From CAWAND01 sp963807065 (lineage in GTDB: Bacteria > Chloroflexota > Anaerolineae > Anaerolineales > E44-bin32), in the NCBI GenBank assembly GCA_963807065.1, contig CAWDZQ010000002.1:186001-250000 (forward strand): a DNA stretch of 64,000 nucleotides, given 5' to 3'. The notes beneath the pieces are model-generated. The model ran no database searches. It was not told the origin of the DNA and saw only the letters and a list, made by a program, of their open reading frames with translations. The position numbers and the translations under genes were made by a program. This document shows, piece by piece, positions 38,876 to 47,852 of the stretch (position 1 is the stretch's first letter; each line of letters starts with the position of its first letter).

Positions 38876-38891
38876 TTCAACCGACATTGAA
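38876..38891 (-). promoter_or_regulatory. ArsR operator candidate
   Basis: TTCAA-CCGACA-TTGAA is an inverted repeat with six-base spacing, 29 bases before the arsR start. This size and position match operators of ArsR/SmtB repressors. Confidence 0.5.
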
Positions 38892-39025
38892 GTTTACCTT
38901 TGTTCCTAGGAGACGACAAACGACCCAACGGCGACTGCCGCTTCATGCTTGGGTCATGCATTCCCGACATGATCCTCCTACCCGATTTCATATTCCCGTC
39001 CAGGCGCGGACTGTGGGCAGTAGTG

Positions 39026-39046
39026 TATAATCCGAACACTGTTCGG
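39026..39046 (+). promoter_or_regulatory. tetR promoter -10 box with overlapping operator
   Basis: A perfect -10 box TATAAT (39026-39031) is followed immediately by the 15-bp palindrome CCGAACA-C-TGTTCGG (39032-39046), which covers the expected transcription start. The palindrome recurs before the downstream oxidoreductase gene, so it is the likely operator of this TetR protein and shows autoregulation. Confidence 0.72.
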
Positions 39047-39069
39047 TGAAGGTGGGAAGAGGAATTCTC

Positions 39070-39678
39070 GTGACTGACAAGGTCCAATTGGGAGGCACGC
39101 ACGATACGCGGGAAGCGATCATTTCGACCGCCCTCCAGCTCATTCAAGAATTCGGCCCGGAACAGTTTTCATTGCGCGAAATCGCCCGTCGGATCGGATA
39201 CAGTCCCGCTGGGCTGTACGAATACTTCGACGGCAAGGCAGAGATCGTGCAGGCCGTCCGCCGGCGGGCGTTGGAGAAATTCTTGAGAGCGATGCACTCG
39301 GTACCGTGGGATTTGTCCAGTGACGAATACTTGGTGCAACTGGGCTTGGCCTACATCGCCTTTGCCAACCGGAACCCGCAGGAATTCTTGCTGCTCTTCA
39401 CTCATCTGCGGGGATCCGTTAATGAGACGGACATAGAGCGGGAACTGTCGCAAGGCAGCTATTCATACCTAGAACGAGGGGTGCGACGAGCGATAGAAGA
39501 AGGCGTGATCCAGCTATCCGCCGGTTTGGATGATTCTGAGGCCGCCTACAGCCTGTGGGCGCTGGTTCACGGGATGGCGATGCTGCAAGTCAGCTATCCG
39601 CGGAAAATGCCGCTTGATTTCGAGGCGGTCGACCAGGCCTCGCTGCGCGCCATGGTCCAGGGCTTAGGGTCGGGGTAA
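39070..39678 (+). CDS. TetR-family transcriptional regulator
   Basis: The 202-residue protein has the TetR DNA-binding domain: TREAIISTALQLIQEFGPEQFSLREIARRIGYSPAGLYEYFDGKAEIVQAV, with the recognition helix around SPAGLYEYF. The C-terminal domain resembles the WHG-type ligand-binding domain (LVHGMAML near the end). I use GTG 39070, six to seven bases after AGAGGA; the upstream GTG at 39046 lies within the operator. It is followed by an FAD oxidoreductase with the same operator, which is presumably its main target. Confidence 0.88.
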   Translation: MTDKVQLGGTHDTREAIISTALQLIQEFGPEQFSLREIARRIGYSPAGLYEYFDGKAEIVQAVRRRALEKFLRAMHSVPWDLSSDEYLVQLGLAYIAFANRNPQEFLLLFTHLRGSVNETDIERELSQGSYSYLERGVRRAIEEGVIQLSAGLDDSEAAYSLWALVHGMAMLQVSYPRKMPLDFEAVDQASLRAMVQGLGSG

Positions 39679-39720
39679 AGGTCGTCTAGGACAGATCGGC
39701 CACATTTTTTTTGCTGCCGT

Positions 39721-39733
39721 CGAACAGTGTTCG
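39721..39733 (+). promoter_or_regulatory. Second TetR operator, upstream of the FAD oxidoreductase
   Basis: CGAACA-G-TGTTCG is a perfect palindrome that differs only in the central base from the core of the operator at the tetR promoter. It lies 25 bases before the start codon, directly ahead of the ribosome site GGAAGGAGGAGG, where bound repressor would block elongation or a promoter within the tetR end. A T8 run precedes it (39704-39712). Confidence 0.7.
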
Positions 39734-39757
39734 GGTCGGAAGGAGGAGGGTAAAGGC

Positions 39758-41398
39758 ATGCCAGACTTCGACACGATCGTCATAGGCTCCGGGGCGGGTG
39801 GTATGACGGCTGGGATCGCCCTGGCGCGCTCGGGCCAGCGGGTGCTGGTTTGCGAGCAGCACGAAGTGGCAGGAGGGTGGCTGCACTCCTTCACTTTGGA
39901 TGGCCACCGCTTCAACACTGGCGTGCACTACATCGGTGAGCTTGGTCCTGGTGAGATGCTGCGCCGGATCTACGAGGGGCTCGGACTTTCGAACGACCTG
40001 GCGTTTATGGAGCTGAACCCTGATGGATACGACCACATCCTGGTAGGAGATCAGCGCCTTGACATCCCGAAAGGAAAGGACGCCTATCTGGCGCGCTTGA
40101 AAGATTCGTTCCCTCATGAAGCGAAGGGAATTGAGCGCCTGTTTGGCACCACAACCGATGTCTTCTGGGCGCTGAAGAGGATGGTGGACGAAGACTGGCT
40201 CGCTTTGTTGGCGCGGCCGCGGGTGCTGCCCTGGTTCGCACGCTCTGGCGGGGTGTTGATCGACCACTACATCGGCGACCGCACGTTGCGTGCATTGCTC
40301 AAGGGACAGGCGGGGGCCCATGGGATGGCTCCGAACTTGGTGTCATCGGCGCTGCATGCCGCCATCATTCACCACTACATTGAAGGTGCCTATCATCCAC
40401 TTGGCGGCGGGATGGCCATCGCTCGCGCCGGCGTTCGGGCCCTCAAGCGGGCTGGTGGGGAAATCCGTCTGCAGGCACCTGTGAGTCGTGTCCTATTGGA
40501 CGGAAGGCAAGCAGTTGGGGTCGAATTGGCGACGGGTGAGCGCCTGTCCTCAGCCAGTGTGATCAGCAACGCAGATCCTCACGGGACCTTTATTAATCTG
40601 ATCGGTCGCCACCATCTCAGCCGTCACCTATGCCGCAAGCTGGATCGGGTTGGCTACTCGACGTCGTGCCTGAGCCTGTACTTGGTCGTAGATTGTGATC
40701 TCGAAGCGATGGGATTGGATTCGGGTAACTACTACATTCACAGTCATGATGATGTTGACGGGATCTTCGGACGAGCAGCGACCAATCGGGCGCTGACCGA
40801 GCCTCCGGAACTCGTCTTCATGACGGTTACCAGCATGAAGGATCCGAGCAAGTATCGTCCGGGACAACACCAAATCGAGGTCTTCTGCTTCGCCGACTAT
40901 GATCCGTTTGCCCGCTGGGAGAACCAGCCTTCCGGTGATCGTGATACAGAGTATCAGCAGCTGAAGTCGTCGATCAGCCAGCGGATGATCGAGTTCGTCG
41001 ATCGACGGTTCTCTGGCATCAAGCATGCCATCATCTTCCAGGCGCTTGGCACCCCGTTAACCAACCGCTACTATGTACGGGCGCACTTGGGCAACATCTA
41101 CGGGATCGATAAGGGGATCTGGCAGGCGGGGCCGCTCGGCTTCCGGACCCGGACAGAGTTCAAGAACTTGTACTTGTGCGGTGCCAGTACGATGGCGCAT
41201 GGTGTGGCCTACGCCAGCAATTCAGGGCTGACGGCGGCGTCCAAGATCCTTGGCTGTCGGCCCGATGACCTTCTCACCGGCACCGGGCCCGAACTGGCCA
41301 TCTTCCAGTGCGAGGACCCAACGACTTGGCCAGCCAGATACCGACGAGAGCTGCCAGTGGAGGGCGAACGAGTCCACTCCTTAGGGTCGGCAGCCTAG
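39758..41398 (+). CDS. FAD-dependent oxidoreductase (CrtI/RetSat phytoene-desaturase superfamily)
   Basis: The 546-residue protein begins with a dinucleotide-binding motif (DTIVIGSGAGGMTAGIALARSGQRVLVCEQHEVAGG) and has GYSFxxG-like HRFNTGVHYIGEL, HPLGGGMAIARAG, a VSRVLLDGRQAVGVEL strand and the C-terminal FAD motif NLYLCGASTMAHGVAYASNSGLTAA. This arrangement fits the carotenoid isomerase/retinol saturase branch of the phytoene-desaturase superfamily, which oxidises, reduces or isomerises polyene lipids. No other carotenoid gene is near, so the substrate is open. A strong ribosome site (GGAAGGAGGAGG) precedes the ATG. It is probably repressed by the TetR protein encoded upstream. Confidence 0.85.
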   Translation: MPDFDTIVIGSGAGGMTAGIALARSGQRVLVCEQHEVAGGWLHSFTLDGHRFNTGVHYIGELGPGEMLRRIYEGLGLSNDLAFMELNPDGYDHILVGDQRLDIPKGKDAYLARLKDSFPHEAKGIERLFGTTTDVFWALKRMVDEDWLALLARPRVLPWFARSGGVLIDHYIGDRTLRALLKGQAGAHGMAPNLVSSALHAAIIHHYIEGAYHPLGGGMAIARAGVRALKRAGGEIRLQAPVSRVLLDGRQAVGVELATGERLSSASVISNADPHGTFINLIGRHHLSRHLCRKLDRVGYSTSCLSLYLVVDCDLEAMGLDSGNYYIHSHDDVDGIFGRAATNRALTEPPELVFMTVTSMKDPSKYRPGQHQIEVFCFADYDPFARWENQPSGDRDTEYQQLKSSISQRMIEFVDRRFSGIKHAIIFQALGTPLTNRYYVRAHLGNIYGIDKGIWQAGPLGFRTRTEFKNLYLCGASTMAHGVAYASNSGLTAASKILGCRPDDLLTGTGPELAIFQCEDPTTWPARYRRELPVEGERVHSLGSAA

Positions 41399-42309
41399 CC
41401 AGCCCCCTCTGTCTCTGGAACGGAGGTCATCAGGCGCAAACGGCCACGCCTCCATCTGCTCGGAACTGTTTTCCGCCGACGATCATGGTCCTCCCTACCT
41501 GGATGACCTTGTCCCTAGGACCCACAGATGGACCGCGTCTGCCAGATTCCGCATGTTCTAGCCGGGCAGGGATCTGTTCTCGTTGACATCTGACCGATGA
41601 AACCATACAGTCCGAATGCTCTTTGAAACAGGTGGGAGTAGGAATTCTCCTGACGACACTGTTTATTGAAGTGGAGACTTGGTCAATGTGGATAGGAATG
41701 GGGAAGGTCGGGCCGACAATCTGTACCGACACGTGGATCGGATGGCCGCAGCCGCGGATCTCTACCCGGTTTCGGTGAAAAACGGCAATCAGTTCTCACT
41801 CGGCATTCGCCCGATGATGTTAAGGAATTCTCCACCGGCAGCCGCCCTCGGGCTGCCTCTGCGGGCCGAAGCGAATGTTGCCGCGATGCCTCCCGGCAGA
41901 CACTTCGCTGGGGTCAATCTCCGCAATCGGATATCTTTCCAGCCGTCACCCGATCACGATGGGCAAAGTCCCCCGGGCTGGGTCGGGGGCTGGAAGAACC
42001 GCTTGGGGACCTGCCGACCGAACTGATTTGGTGCGCTTCCCTCCCGCCCCACTCGCTGGAGAATGTCAGCCGCTCTGGTCTCACGCTTTGTGCTGTCGAA
42101 GTCAAGCGGGACTCACCCCAATGCGCAGCACGGATCTCGGGGCTGTGGCTCGGAGGGGGACCGCCCTGCGGGCCAGGCTGTGAACCGTCAGCCGCACCCG
42201 ACGCCGTCGCCAAAAAACCGCTTCTCGCTCACCTGGCTCCGTAGCTGCATCCCAAGGGCAGGATGTTGGAGCAGGAGGCGCCGAGCTGTCGGGCACGTGC
42301 CCGAAGCGC
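41399..42309. other. About 900 bases without a supported gene, with a degenerate tetR-like start region
   Basis: No frame here has a ribosome site and family character. The first part (41611-41655) resembles the tetR promoter-to-start region (39031-39075): TCCGAA..., then GGTGGGA-AG/GT-AGGAATTCTC, but with the operator destroyed and the start codon changed to CTG. What follows does not resemble TetR. The rest is GC-rich with no hairpins or repeats that I can see. Confidence 0.4.
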
Positions 42310-42804
42310 TTACTCCCCGATGATCTGCAACCTCACCTTGCGCTCCCGACCTCGGGTCTGGTCGAAATCGGCGAAGTAGATCCTGCCGAATTCCCCCAGC
42401 ACCATGGCACCGCCTTCCAATGGCACCAACACCGAACGGCCGAGGATTACCGACCGGAGATGCGCGTCGGTGTTAAGCGACCAGGAAGCCAGCTCGTCTC
42501 GCCCCAGCGCGGCCTCAATGTGCTTTGGCCCCGGGTGAAGATACTGATTCTGGGTCAAGCAGGTGGGTATGATCTTCCCCAATGCTCCGACCAGGTCCTG
42601 CATCAGGAATTCCGTCCCCCAGTAGTCGGTGTCGTCCGAAGCCTCCTGGAGCAACACACTGCAGGTGGTGTGCTGCGAGAAGACCATCAGGATTCCATCA
42701 CGGATTCCGGAGTCGGACACGGCTGCTTCGACTCGCTCGGTCACATCGTCGAAGGTCGGCCTCGGCTCGGATTGGATGGTGAACGTGTGATGATAGATGG
42801 TCAT
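42310..42804 (-). CDS. YjbQ/UPF0047 family protein
   Basis: The 164-residue protein has the UPF0047 hallmarks: MVFSQHTTCSVLLQE in the middle and the C-terminal LGEFGRIYFADFDQTRGRERKV. Some members show weak thiamine-phosphate synthase activity, but the real function is not settled. I start it at ATG 42804, eight bases after AAAGGTGA; the ORF upstream belongs to the neighbour. It is the last gene of the 12-gene sugar operon, 14 bases after the TIM-like isomerase gene. A link to a phosphorylated intermediate of that pathway is possible but not shown. Confidence 0.88.
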   Translation of the reverse strand: MTIYHHTFTIQSEPRPTFDDVTERVEAAVSDSGIRDGILMVFSQHTTCSVLLQEASDDTDYWGTEFLMQDLVGALGKIIPTCLTQNQYLHPGPKHIEAALGRDELASWSLNTDAHLRSVILGRSVLVPLEGGAMVLGEFGRIYFADFDQTRGRERKVRLQIIGE

Positions 42805-42818
42805 AGCAAAGTCACCTT

Positions 42819-43526
42819 TTATCTCCGGGTTTGGTCCCACGCCAGTCGGACGTTCGAGATCATCTCTTCCAGCATCGAAAACGGATCGGGGGCCTTCAGG
42901 ACACCGCTCGTTGACCCCGTCGCCTCGGCCCCATCGGCGATGATGTCGAAGACATCCTTACCATTGCTGATCCCCGCGGCATGAAGGACTCGCGTCCCGG
43001 GGCTGATCCCGTGCACCAGCTGGTTGATGGCCGGGATGCTGAGCCGATCCTCCGCCGACGTCGATCCCGCGCCGATCAGATCGGGCGACTCGGCGATAAT
43101 GATGTTGGGGGACAACCGGCTCACCCTCTCGACTTCGCGCAAGTCCCCTGCACAGACGAGGGTGGCCAAACCGACCTCGTCCGCCCGCAAAATGGTCTCC
43201 TCCAGCACGTCCGGCAGCAGCGGCTTCTCCGCATGGTTGAGCATCGTTCCCTTGGCGCCGGCAGCCTTCAGGGCCTCCGGCAGCACGGAGCCGTTGCCCC
43301 TTCCAATGCGGATCGGGTCCATGTGTTGGGCGAAGATGAGCAGATGAGTGGTCTCCTTAACCAGACTGGGTATATCGACCGCCTGGGGCGTCAGGATGAT
43401 TCTGACGTCGTACTTCGCGCTCAGGGCATCGGCGTGCCGCGCCAAGGCCACCAGGTCATCCCCAAAGATGTAGGCTTTGGGCCCAAGCTCGAAGAAAGGT
43501 GCCTCAAGAGCAAAATCCGAAATCAT
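42819..43526 (-). CDS. Triosephosphate-isomerase-like protein (non-canonical)
   Basis: The 235-residue protein has the TIM-barrel order of triosephosphate isomerases of the short, archaeal-like type: AQHMDPIRIGRGNGSVLPEALKAAGAKGTMLNHAEKPL, where the His of NHAEK stands for the catalytic His of GHSERR, and IIAESPDLIGAG, where Glu stands for the catalytic base. A phosphate-binding end (AAGISNGKDV, GAEATGSTSGVLKA) is present. The canonical N-terminal Lys motif is replaced. In some sugar operons such proteins isomerise tetrulose phosphates or DHAP/glyceraldehyde phosphate. Here it follows a GHMP kinase and lies in the same operon as an aldolase, so it would handle the triose or tetrose products. 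Confidence 0.78.
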   Translation of the reverse strand: MISDFALEAPFFELGPKAYIFGDDLVALARHADALSAKYDVRIILTPQAVDIPSLVKETTHLLIFAQHMDPIRIGRGNGSVLPEALKAAGAKGTMLNHAEKPLLPDVLEETILRADEVGLATLVCAGDLREVERVSRLSPNIIIAESPDLIGAGSTSAEDRLSIPAINQLVHGISPGTRVLHAAGISNGKDVFDIIADGAEATGSTSGVLKAPDPFSMLEEMISNVRLAWDQTRR

Positions 43527-43616
43527 GCTTGCGCCCTTTCTTGGCTGGATTCTTCCCGGCCTGTTTCAAATCTCGGGGACAAGCGTTTCGGCCAATAGCC
43601 TGTCTTGAGATCTCGA

Positions 43617-44573
43617 CTAAGAGGCATCGGTCGGGGGAACAATGTCGAAGTCCCAAACCGGTGCGCCCAATGTCACCAAAGCGCTGCGAACCGTCTCGAT
43701 TTGATCCGGCGGACACAGCGCGATCATGCAGCCGCCCCCTCCGGCGCCCATTTGTTTTGCCCCCCAGGCGCCGGTTTGTCTTGCCGTCTGGCAGAACAGT
43801 TCAAGCCGATCGGTCGATGTGCCCATGGCCAGTTCGAGCGCCTGTTGTCGGTCCATGATGGCGCCGAGGCTTCCGAGATCGTCGTCAAGAATGGCGGCCC
43901 GGCCCTCCTCTACCAGCGCTACGACCTGATCCAGGGGACCCATCAGGCTGGGATCGCCCTCGGCTATTCGGCGCCGAAGCCACTTTTGCAGCGCCTGCGT
44001 GTCGTGCGACTCCTGCGTATCGGCCACCAGCACCGGCAGCGACGGGACAGGCAGGCGCTCTACCCCGGCTTCATCGCCGGTTTGGATGTAGGTTACCCCG
44101 CCGTATGCGATGGCATACTGATCCATGCGGCCGCATTCGACGTCCAGGTCATAGCGTTCAATTTGAAACGACAACTCTGCGATTTCGTCGGTGGTGTAGG
44201 TGACCCCGCTTAGCTGCTGCAACGCACGAATGCTTGCAATGCACAGAGCCGTTGAAGATGACAATCCGGCGCTGACGGGGATCTCGGAATGAATGGTCAG
44301 GTCGAACCCATGCTCCAAACGATCCGCCAAGCGTGCGTAGACCGCCTTGACGTACTTGAGGGGAGAATCGAGTGCAACGGGGTCGCCGAGGTGAAATGAT
44401 TCCTGGAAACCAATATCGGCTCCTGTCAAAACCACCAAATCGTCGTCGCGCTTTTCCACCTCGACCGCCAGGATGGCAGACACAGCGGCGGCAATGGCCG
44501 GCTTCTCCAGGAGATCAGCGTTATCGCCCAGCAGACATATTCGGCCGGGCGCCTTCCCGATCACAGACGTCAT
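43617..44573 (-). CDS. GHMP-family sugar kinase
   Basis: The 318-residue protein has the three GHMP motifs: the start GKAPGRICLLGDNADLLEKPAIAAAVS, the ATP-binding PVSAGLSSSTALCIASIRAL near residue 100, and the C-terminal KQMGAGGGGCMIALCP. It phosphorylates a small molecule at a hydroxyl group; relatives include galactokinase, L-arabinokinase, D-glycero-D-manno-heptose kinase and glucuronokinase. The substrate is not predictable. It lies after the binding-protein gene of an ABC importer, separated by a long hairpin, and before the TIM-like isomerase. Confidence 0.85.
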   Translation of the reverse strand: MTSVIGKAPGRICLLGDNADLLEKPAIAAAVSAILAVEVEKRDDDLVVLTGADIGFQESFHLGDPVALDSPLKYVKAVYARLADRLEHGFDLTIHSEIPVSAGLSSSTALCIASIRALQQLSGVTYTTDEIAELSFQIERYDLDVECGRMDQYAIAYGGVTYIQTGDEAGVERLPVPSLPVLVADTQESHDTQALQKWLRRRIAEGDPSLMGPLDQVVALVEEGRAAILDDDLGSLGAIMDRQQALELAMGTSTDRLELFCQTARQTGAWGAKQMGAGGGGCMIALCPPDQIETVRSALVTLGAPVWDFDIVPPTDAS

Positions 44574-44602
44574 CGATGCGCACCTCTTCGCTATGGGCAG
44601 GG

Positions 44603-44641
44603 CTCTGTGAGCCGGCAGATAAGAACTGCCGGCTCACAGAG
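44603..44641 (-). terminator. Perfect intercistronic hairpin after the binding-protein gene
   Basis: A perfect 16-bp stem (44603-44618 with 44626-44641) encloses a 7-base loop between the binding-protein stop at 44679 and the GHMP kinase start at 44573. No T-tract follows. It is the same arrangement as after the other three binding-protein genes in the window. Confidence 0.75.
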
Positions 44642-44678
44642 GCTAATCTTACGATCTTGCAGCAAACGCTCGACCGCC

Positions 44679-45791
44679 CTACTGGACGATCTGGCTCCAT
44701 CCGTCGGCGATGTTCGTGGCCGCGTCCGTCAGCTTCGAGAAATCCTTGGGGAAGGTGACGTACTGGTCGTAGATCGACTTCGCCGGAAACATCCCAGCCA
44801 AATCAGCCGGAAGCTCGATGTCGCGGATCGGATGCGTGAAGCCTTGGGCATAGGCCAGCTGGCCCTCGTCCGAGTATTCAAGTTCGAGCAACAGCTTGGC
44901 GGCATTCGGGTGCGGTGCGGCAACGGTGGCGAACTGGATGTACAACCCGGCCACCGTGCCATCACTGGGGATGACCAGCTGCAGCGGCATGCCCAGATCC
45001 TTGGCCTTACTCAGGCAGTCGAAATCCCAGAAGAGGGCAATGGGCACCTCACCTGCCTGGATGTTGGACGTGCTGGGGGAAACTGCTCGCATCTGGCCGG
45101 CGGCATACATCTGTGAGAAGTAGTCGAGGCCGGGCTGGACATTGGTCTCGTCGCCGCCGTTACCGAAGGCGGCACCCAGGACGACATAGTTGGCCGTTCC
45201 GGATTCCCGCGGATCCTTCATGGAAACCATGTCCTTATACATCGGATCCAGCAGGTCGGCCCAGCTCTGTGGGACCACGGGCACCAGATCCGTGTTGACG
45301 CAGAACCCGATGGCGCCCCAGTAGGCGGCTGACCACAGACCGTTCGGATCCTTGGCATAATCAGGGATCTCGGACCAATGCGAGTTCTGGTAGGGTTGAG
45401 ATAGGCCTTCGACCACGACCTGGTTGGCGAAGTTGATGCCCAGGTCGGTGATATCGGCCACGCCGGAGGTCTTCTCAGCTTCCAGTGCGGAGATGATCTC
45501 GCCACTGCCCATGTCGGTGTCCAGATGCTGGATACCGTACTTGCTCTCATACACGGACCACATGCCGCCGTAGTTCACCCAGTCATCGGGGAGACCGTAG
45601 CTGACGATCTCGCCTTCGGCCTTGGCTGCGTCGACAAGCCCCGCCATCATGTCAGCGGGCGCCTCGGTCGGCTGCATCGCCGGTGCTTCCGTGGGCTGCG
45701 CCTGCGTCGTGGGCGGTGCCGTTTGGCAGGCCGGCAACAACACCATCGAGGCTACGACCAAGAGCGCGAGGATTTGCATGCTCTTCTTCAT
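44679..45791 (-). CDS. ABC transporter binding lipoprotein (Fe/putrescine/hexose-phosphate type), copy A
   Basis: The 370-residue lipoprotein has a signal peptide with lipobox LLPACQ and a Pro/Thr-rich linker. The mature domain (EGEIVSYGLPDDWVNYGGMW, LGINFANQVVVEGL, YWGAIGFCVNTDL, PSDGTVAGLYIQFATVAAPHPNAAKLLLE) is a type II binding protein like FbpA, PotD or AfuA. The ATG at 45791 follows AGGAGGG. It is clearly paralogous to the binding protein at 59174-60235 (shared DDWVN-G-MW, DTDM-S, NVQPGLD-F). Its neighbours are the cognate ATPase and permeases upstream and sugar kinases downstream, so a phosphorylated or charged sugar is more likely than iron. Confidence 0.88.
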   Translation of the reverse strand: MKKSMQILALLVVASMVLLPACQTAPPTTQAQPTEAPAMQPTEAPADMMAGLVDAAKAEGEIVSYGLPDDWVNYGGMWSVYESKYGIQHLDTDMGSGEIISALEAEKTSGVADITDLGINFANQVVVEGLSQPYQNSHWSEIPDYAKDPNGLWSAAYWGAIGFCVNTDLVPVVPQSWADLLDPMYKDMVSMKDPRESGTANYVVLGAAFGNGGDETNVQPGLDYFSQMYAAGQMRAVSPSTSNIQAGEVPIALFWDFDCLSKAKDLGMPLQLVIPSDGTVAGLYIQFATVAAPHPNAAKLLLELEYSDEGQLAYAQGFTHPIRDIELPADLAGMFPAKSIYDQYVTFPKDFSKLTDAATNIADGWSQIVQ

Positions 45792-45914
45792 TGTTCCCTC
45801 CTTGAGGGCAGTTAGGATGTTCACATGCACGGATTGAGGTCACTCTTTCATGAGTTTGAAATGCTGCCTGTCTCACCTCCTCGTTTCAAGTGCCTGCCAT
45901 CGGCCACAATGGTT

Positions 45915-46995
45915 TCAGGACTCCTGCTCGCGCATCACGCGGCAAGCACTGGCCTGGAAACAGACCAGCACGTCTTCGCCGCGCGCAAATCGACTGCGTT
46001 CGTTGGTGTTTACATCGGCCACCAGAGGCAGGCCGTGACAGGTCAGCGACAGCCGGATGACTGGGCCCAAAAGGGTCACGCTCTCCAGAGTCGCAGGCAA
46101 GATGTTGTCGGCTTGCACGGGTTCTCCGGCTTGGGCGATCCGAATCGCTTCCGGGCGGACAAACACGTTGACCCGTTCTCCTTCACCGAATTCGGGGCTC
46201 AGGTCCCTGCCCACCACCAGCTCGACGTCACCAGCCCGAACCCGACCAGCTCGCCCATCATCCACAACCGCTTCGAATCTTGTCGTGGTCCCGATAAAAG
46301 TGGCCACAAACTGTGTCTTCGGTGAGGTGTAGATCTCGATCGGTGTGCCGATCTGCTCGATTTCGGCCCTGCGCATCACCACCACCCGATCGGAGATCGA
46401 GAGCGCTTCCTCCTGGTCGTGGGTGACGTAGACCGTGGTAATTCCCAGCTGAGATTGGATCCGCCGAATCTCCTGTCGCAAACTCACCCGTACAACCGCA
46501 TCCAGGGCGCTCAGCGGTTCGTCCAGCAGGAGCACTTTGGGCTCGATCGCCAACGCCCTGGCCAAGGCCACTCGCTGCTGTTGGCCTCCACTGAGCTCCG
46601 CAGGGTATTTCTGGCTGGCGTCCCCCAGCCCGACCAGATCCAGCAGCTCCACGACCCGTTGGTTGATCTGGCTGGCGGACTGCTTAGACACTCTTAGACC
46701 GAAGGCCACATTGCCCCAGGCAGTCATGTTGGGGAATAGGGCATACGACTGGAAGACCATTCCCATGCCTCTGTGGTGTGGCGGCACCTCGGTGATGTCC
46801 TCCCCATCGAGACGGACGGTCCCTCGGTTGGGAGTTCTCGAAACCGGCGATGATCCGAAGCGTCGTTGTCTTGCCGCACCCCGACGGCCCAAGCAGGGAT
46901 ATGAACTCGCCTTTGTCGACGACGAGGTTGAAATCGCTGACGGCATCCACCTCGCCATAAGTCTTGACCAGGCCATCCAGCTCCAGGTAACTCAT
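45915..46995 (-). CDS. ABC transporter ATPase (PotA/FbpC-like), copy A, interrupted by a +1 frameshift
   Basis: The N-terminal stretch starts at ATG 46995 (GGAGGG five bases upstream, ATGA overlap with the permease stop) and has Walker A LLGPSGCGKTTTLRIIAGFE. The C-terminal stretch has MVFQSYALFPNM, LSGGQQQRVALARAL, Walker B VLLLDEPLSALD, the switch VYVTHDQEEAL and a TOBE domain (VRPEAIRIA). Near 46835-46842 one surplus A in GAGAACTCCC breaks GFETPNRGTVRLDGED. The intact protein would have 359 residues, matching the 352-residue paralogue at 55339-56397. It energises the importer made with the two upstream permeases. Confidence 0.87.
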
Positions 46996-47852
46996 ACCGT
47001 CCCTCCAACCGACGCCTGCTTTGACGCGAGCTCGCCTTTGACGTCTCGCCCGGCGCCACGCCGTGTCCCCCAAGTGGCGACCCACAAGATAACCAGCGAA
47101 GTCACCCACGCGACGGTGAAGCTGATCACCGAGTACGCCGAGGCAATCCTGCCGTCCCGGCGCGTGTAGTACACAAGCTGCATCGGGAATGTCTTGAATC
47201 TGGCGCCCACAAGCAGGGTGGCCAAGGTGAACTCTCCGAAAACTGTGGCGAAGACGAGCAATCCGCCGCTCAGAATCCCAGGCATGATATTGGGAAGAAT
47301 GACCTGTACCAGGGTCCTCGGCCATGATGCGCCGAGACTCTGGGCGGCTTCCGTCAGCCTGCGGACGTCAACTGCCTCCAGGCTGCTGGCCACAGGCCGA
47401 TACATGAACGGAAGCGTGAAGATGACATAGGCCAGGACCAGCATAGGCGGCGTGCGCGCAAGCTGCAGGGGCCCTTGCCCGTACAGCTTGATCAGGCCCA
47501 GGGCCAACACCACCGCCGGGATCGCAAAAGGCAGGGTGGAGATCAGGTTCAACAGGGGCAGCGCCCGCGGCAGTCGGAGGTGAACCCAATAGGCAGTGGG
47601 CACAATCAGGACCACGCTGGTGAGGACCGTGGCCGCGGAGAGCGTGATGGAATGGGTAAAAACGATCAGGAACCATCGATCCTGGAACGCCGTCCGGTAC
47701 CAATCAAGCGTCAACCCCTCAGGCAGGATGGACCGATCCCATCTGACGGCTACCGAGAAGATGTAGGTGGCCAAAATGGGCAAGAACATGTAGCCCAGGA
47801 AGAGGAGGATGCTGACCGTCCCAGCCGGGTTCCTGTTCTTCACTGACGCCAC
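46992..47852 (-). CDS. ABC permease 2 (PotC/FbpB-like), copy A
   Basis: The 286-residue inner-membrane protein has six hydrophobic segments and the coupling loop LTEAAQSLGASWPRTLVQVILPNIMPGILSGGLLVFATVFGEFTLATLL. It pairs with the preceding permease, whose stop it overlaps by 13 bases, and its own stop overlaps the ATPase start as ATGA. It is paralogous to 58124-58936 (shared SVAVRWDRSILPEGLTL-like region and PTAYWVHLRLPRA). Confidence 0.9.
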   Translation of the reverse strand: MASVKNRNPAGTVSILLFLGYMFLPILATYIFSVAVRWDRSILPEGLTLDWYRTAFQDRWFLIVFTHSITLSAATVLTSVVLIVPTAYWVHLRLPRALPLLNLISTLPFAIPAVVLALGLIKLYGQGPLQLARTPPMLVLAYVIFTLPFMYRPVASSLEAVDVRRLTEAAQSLGASWPRTLVQVILPNIMPGILSGGLLVFATVFGEFTLATLLVGARFKTFPMQLVYYTRRDGRIASAYSVISFTVAWVTSLVILWVATWGTRRGAGRDVKGELASKQASVGGTV

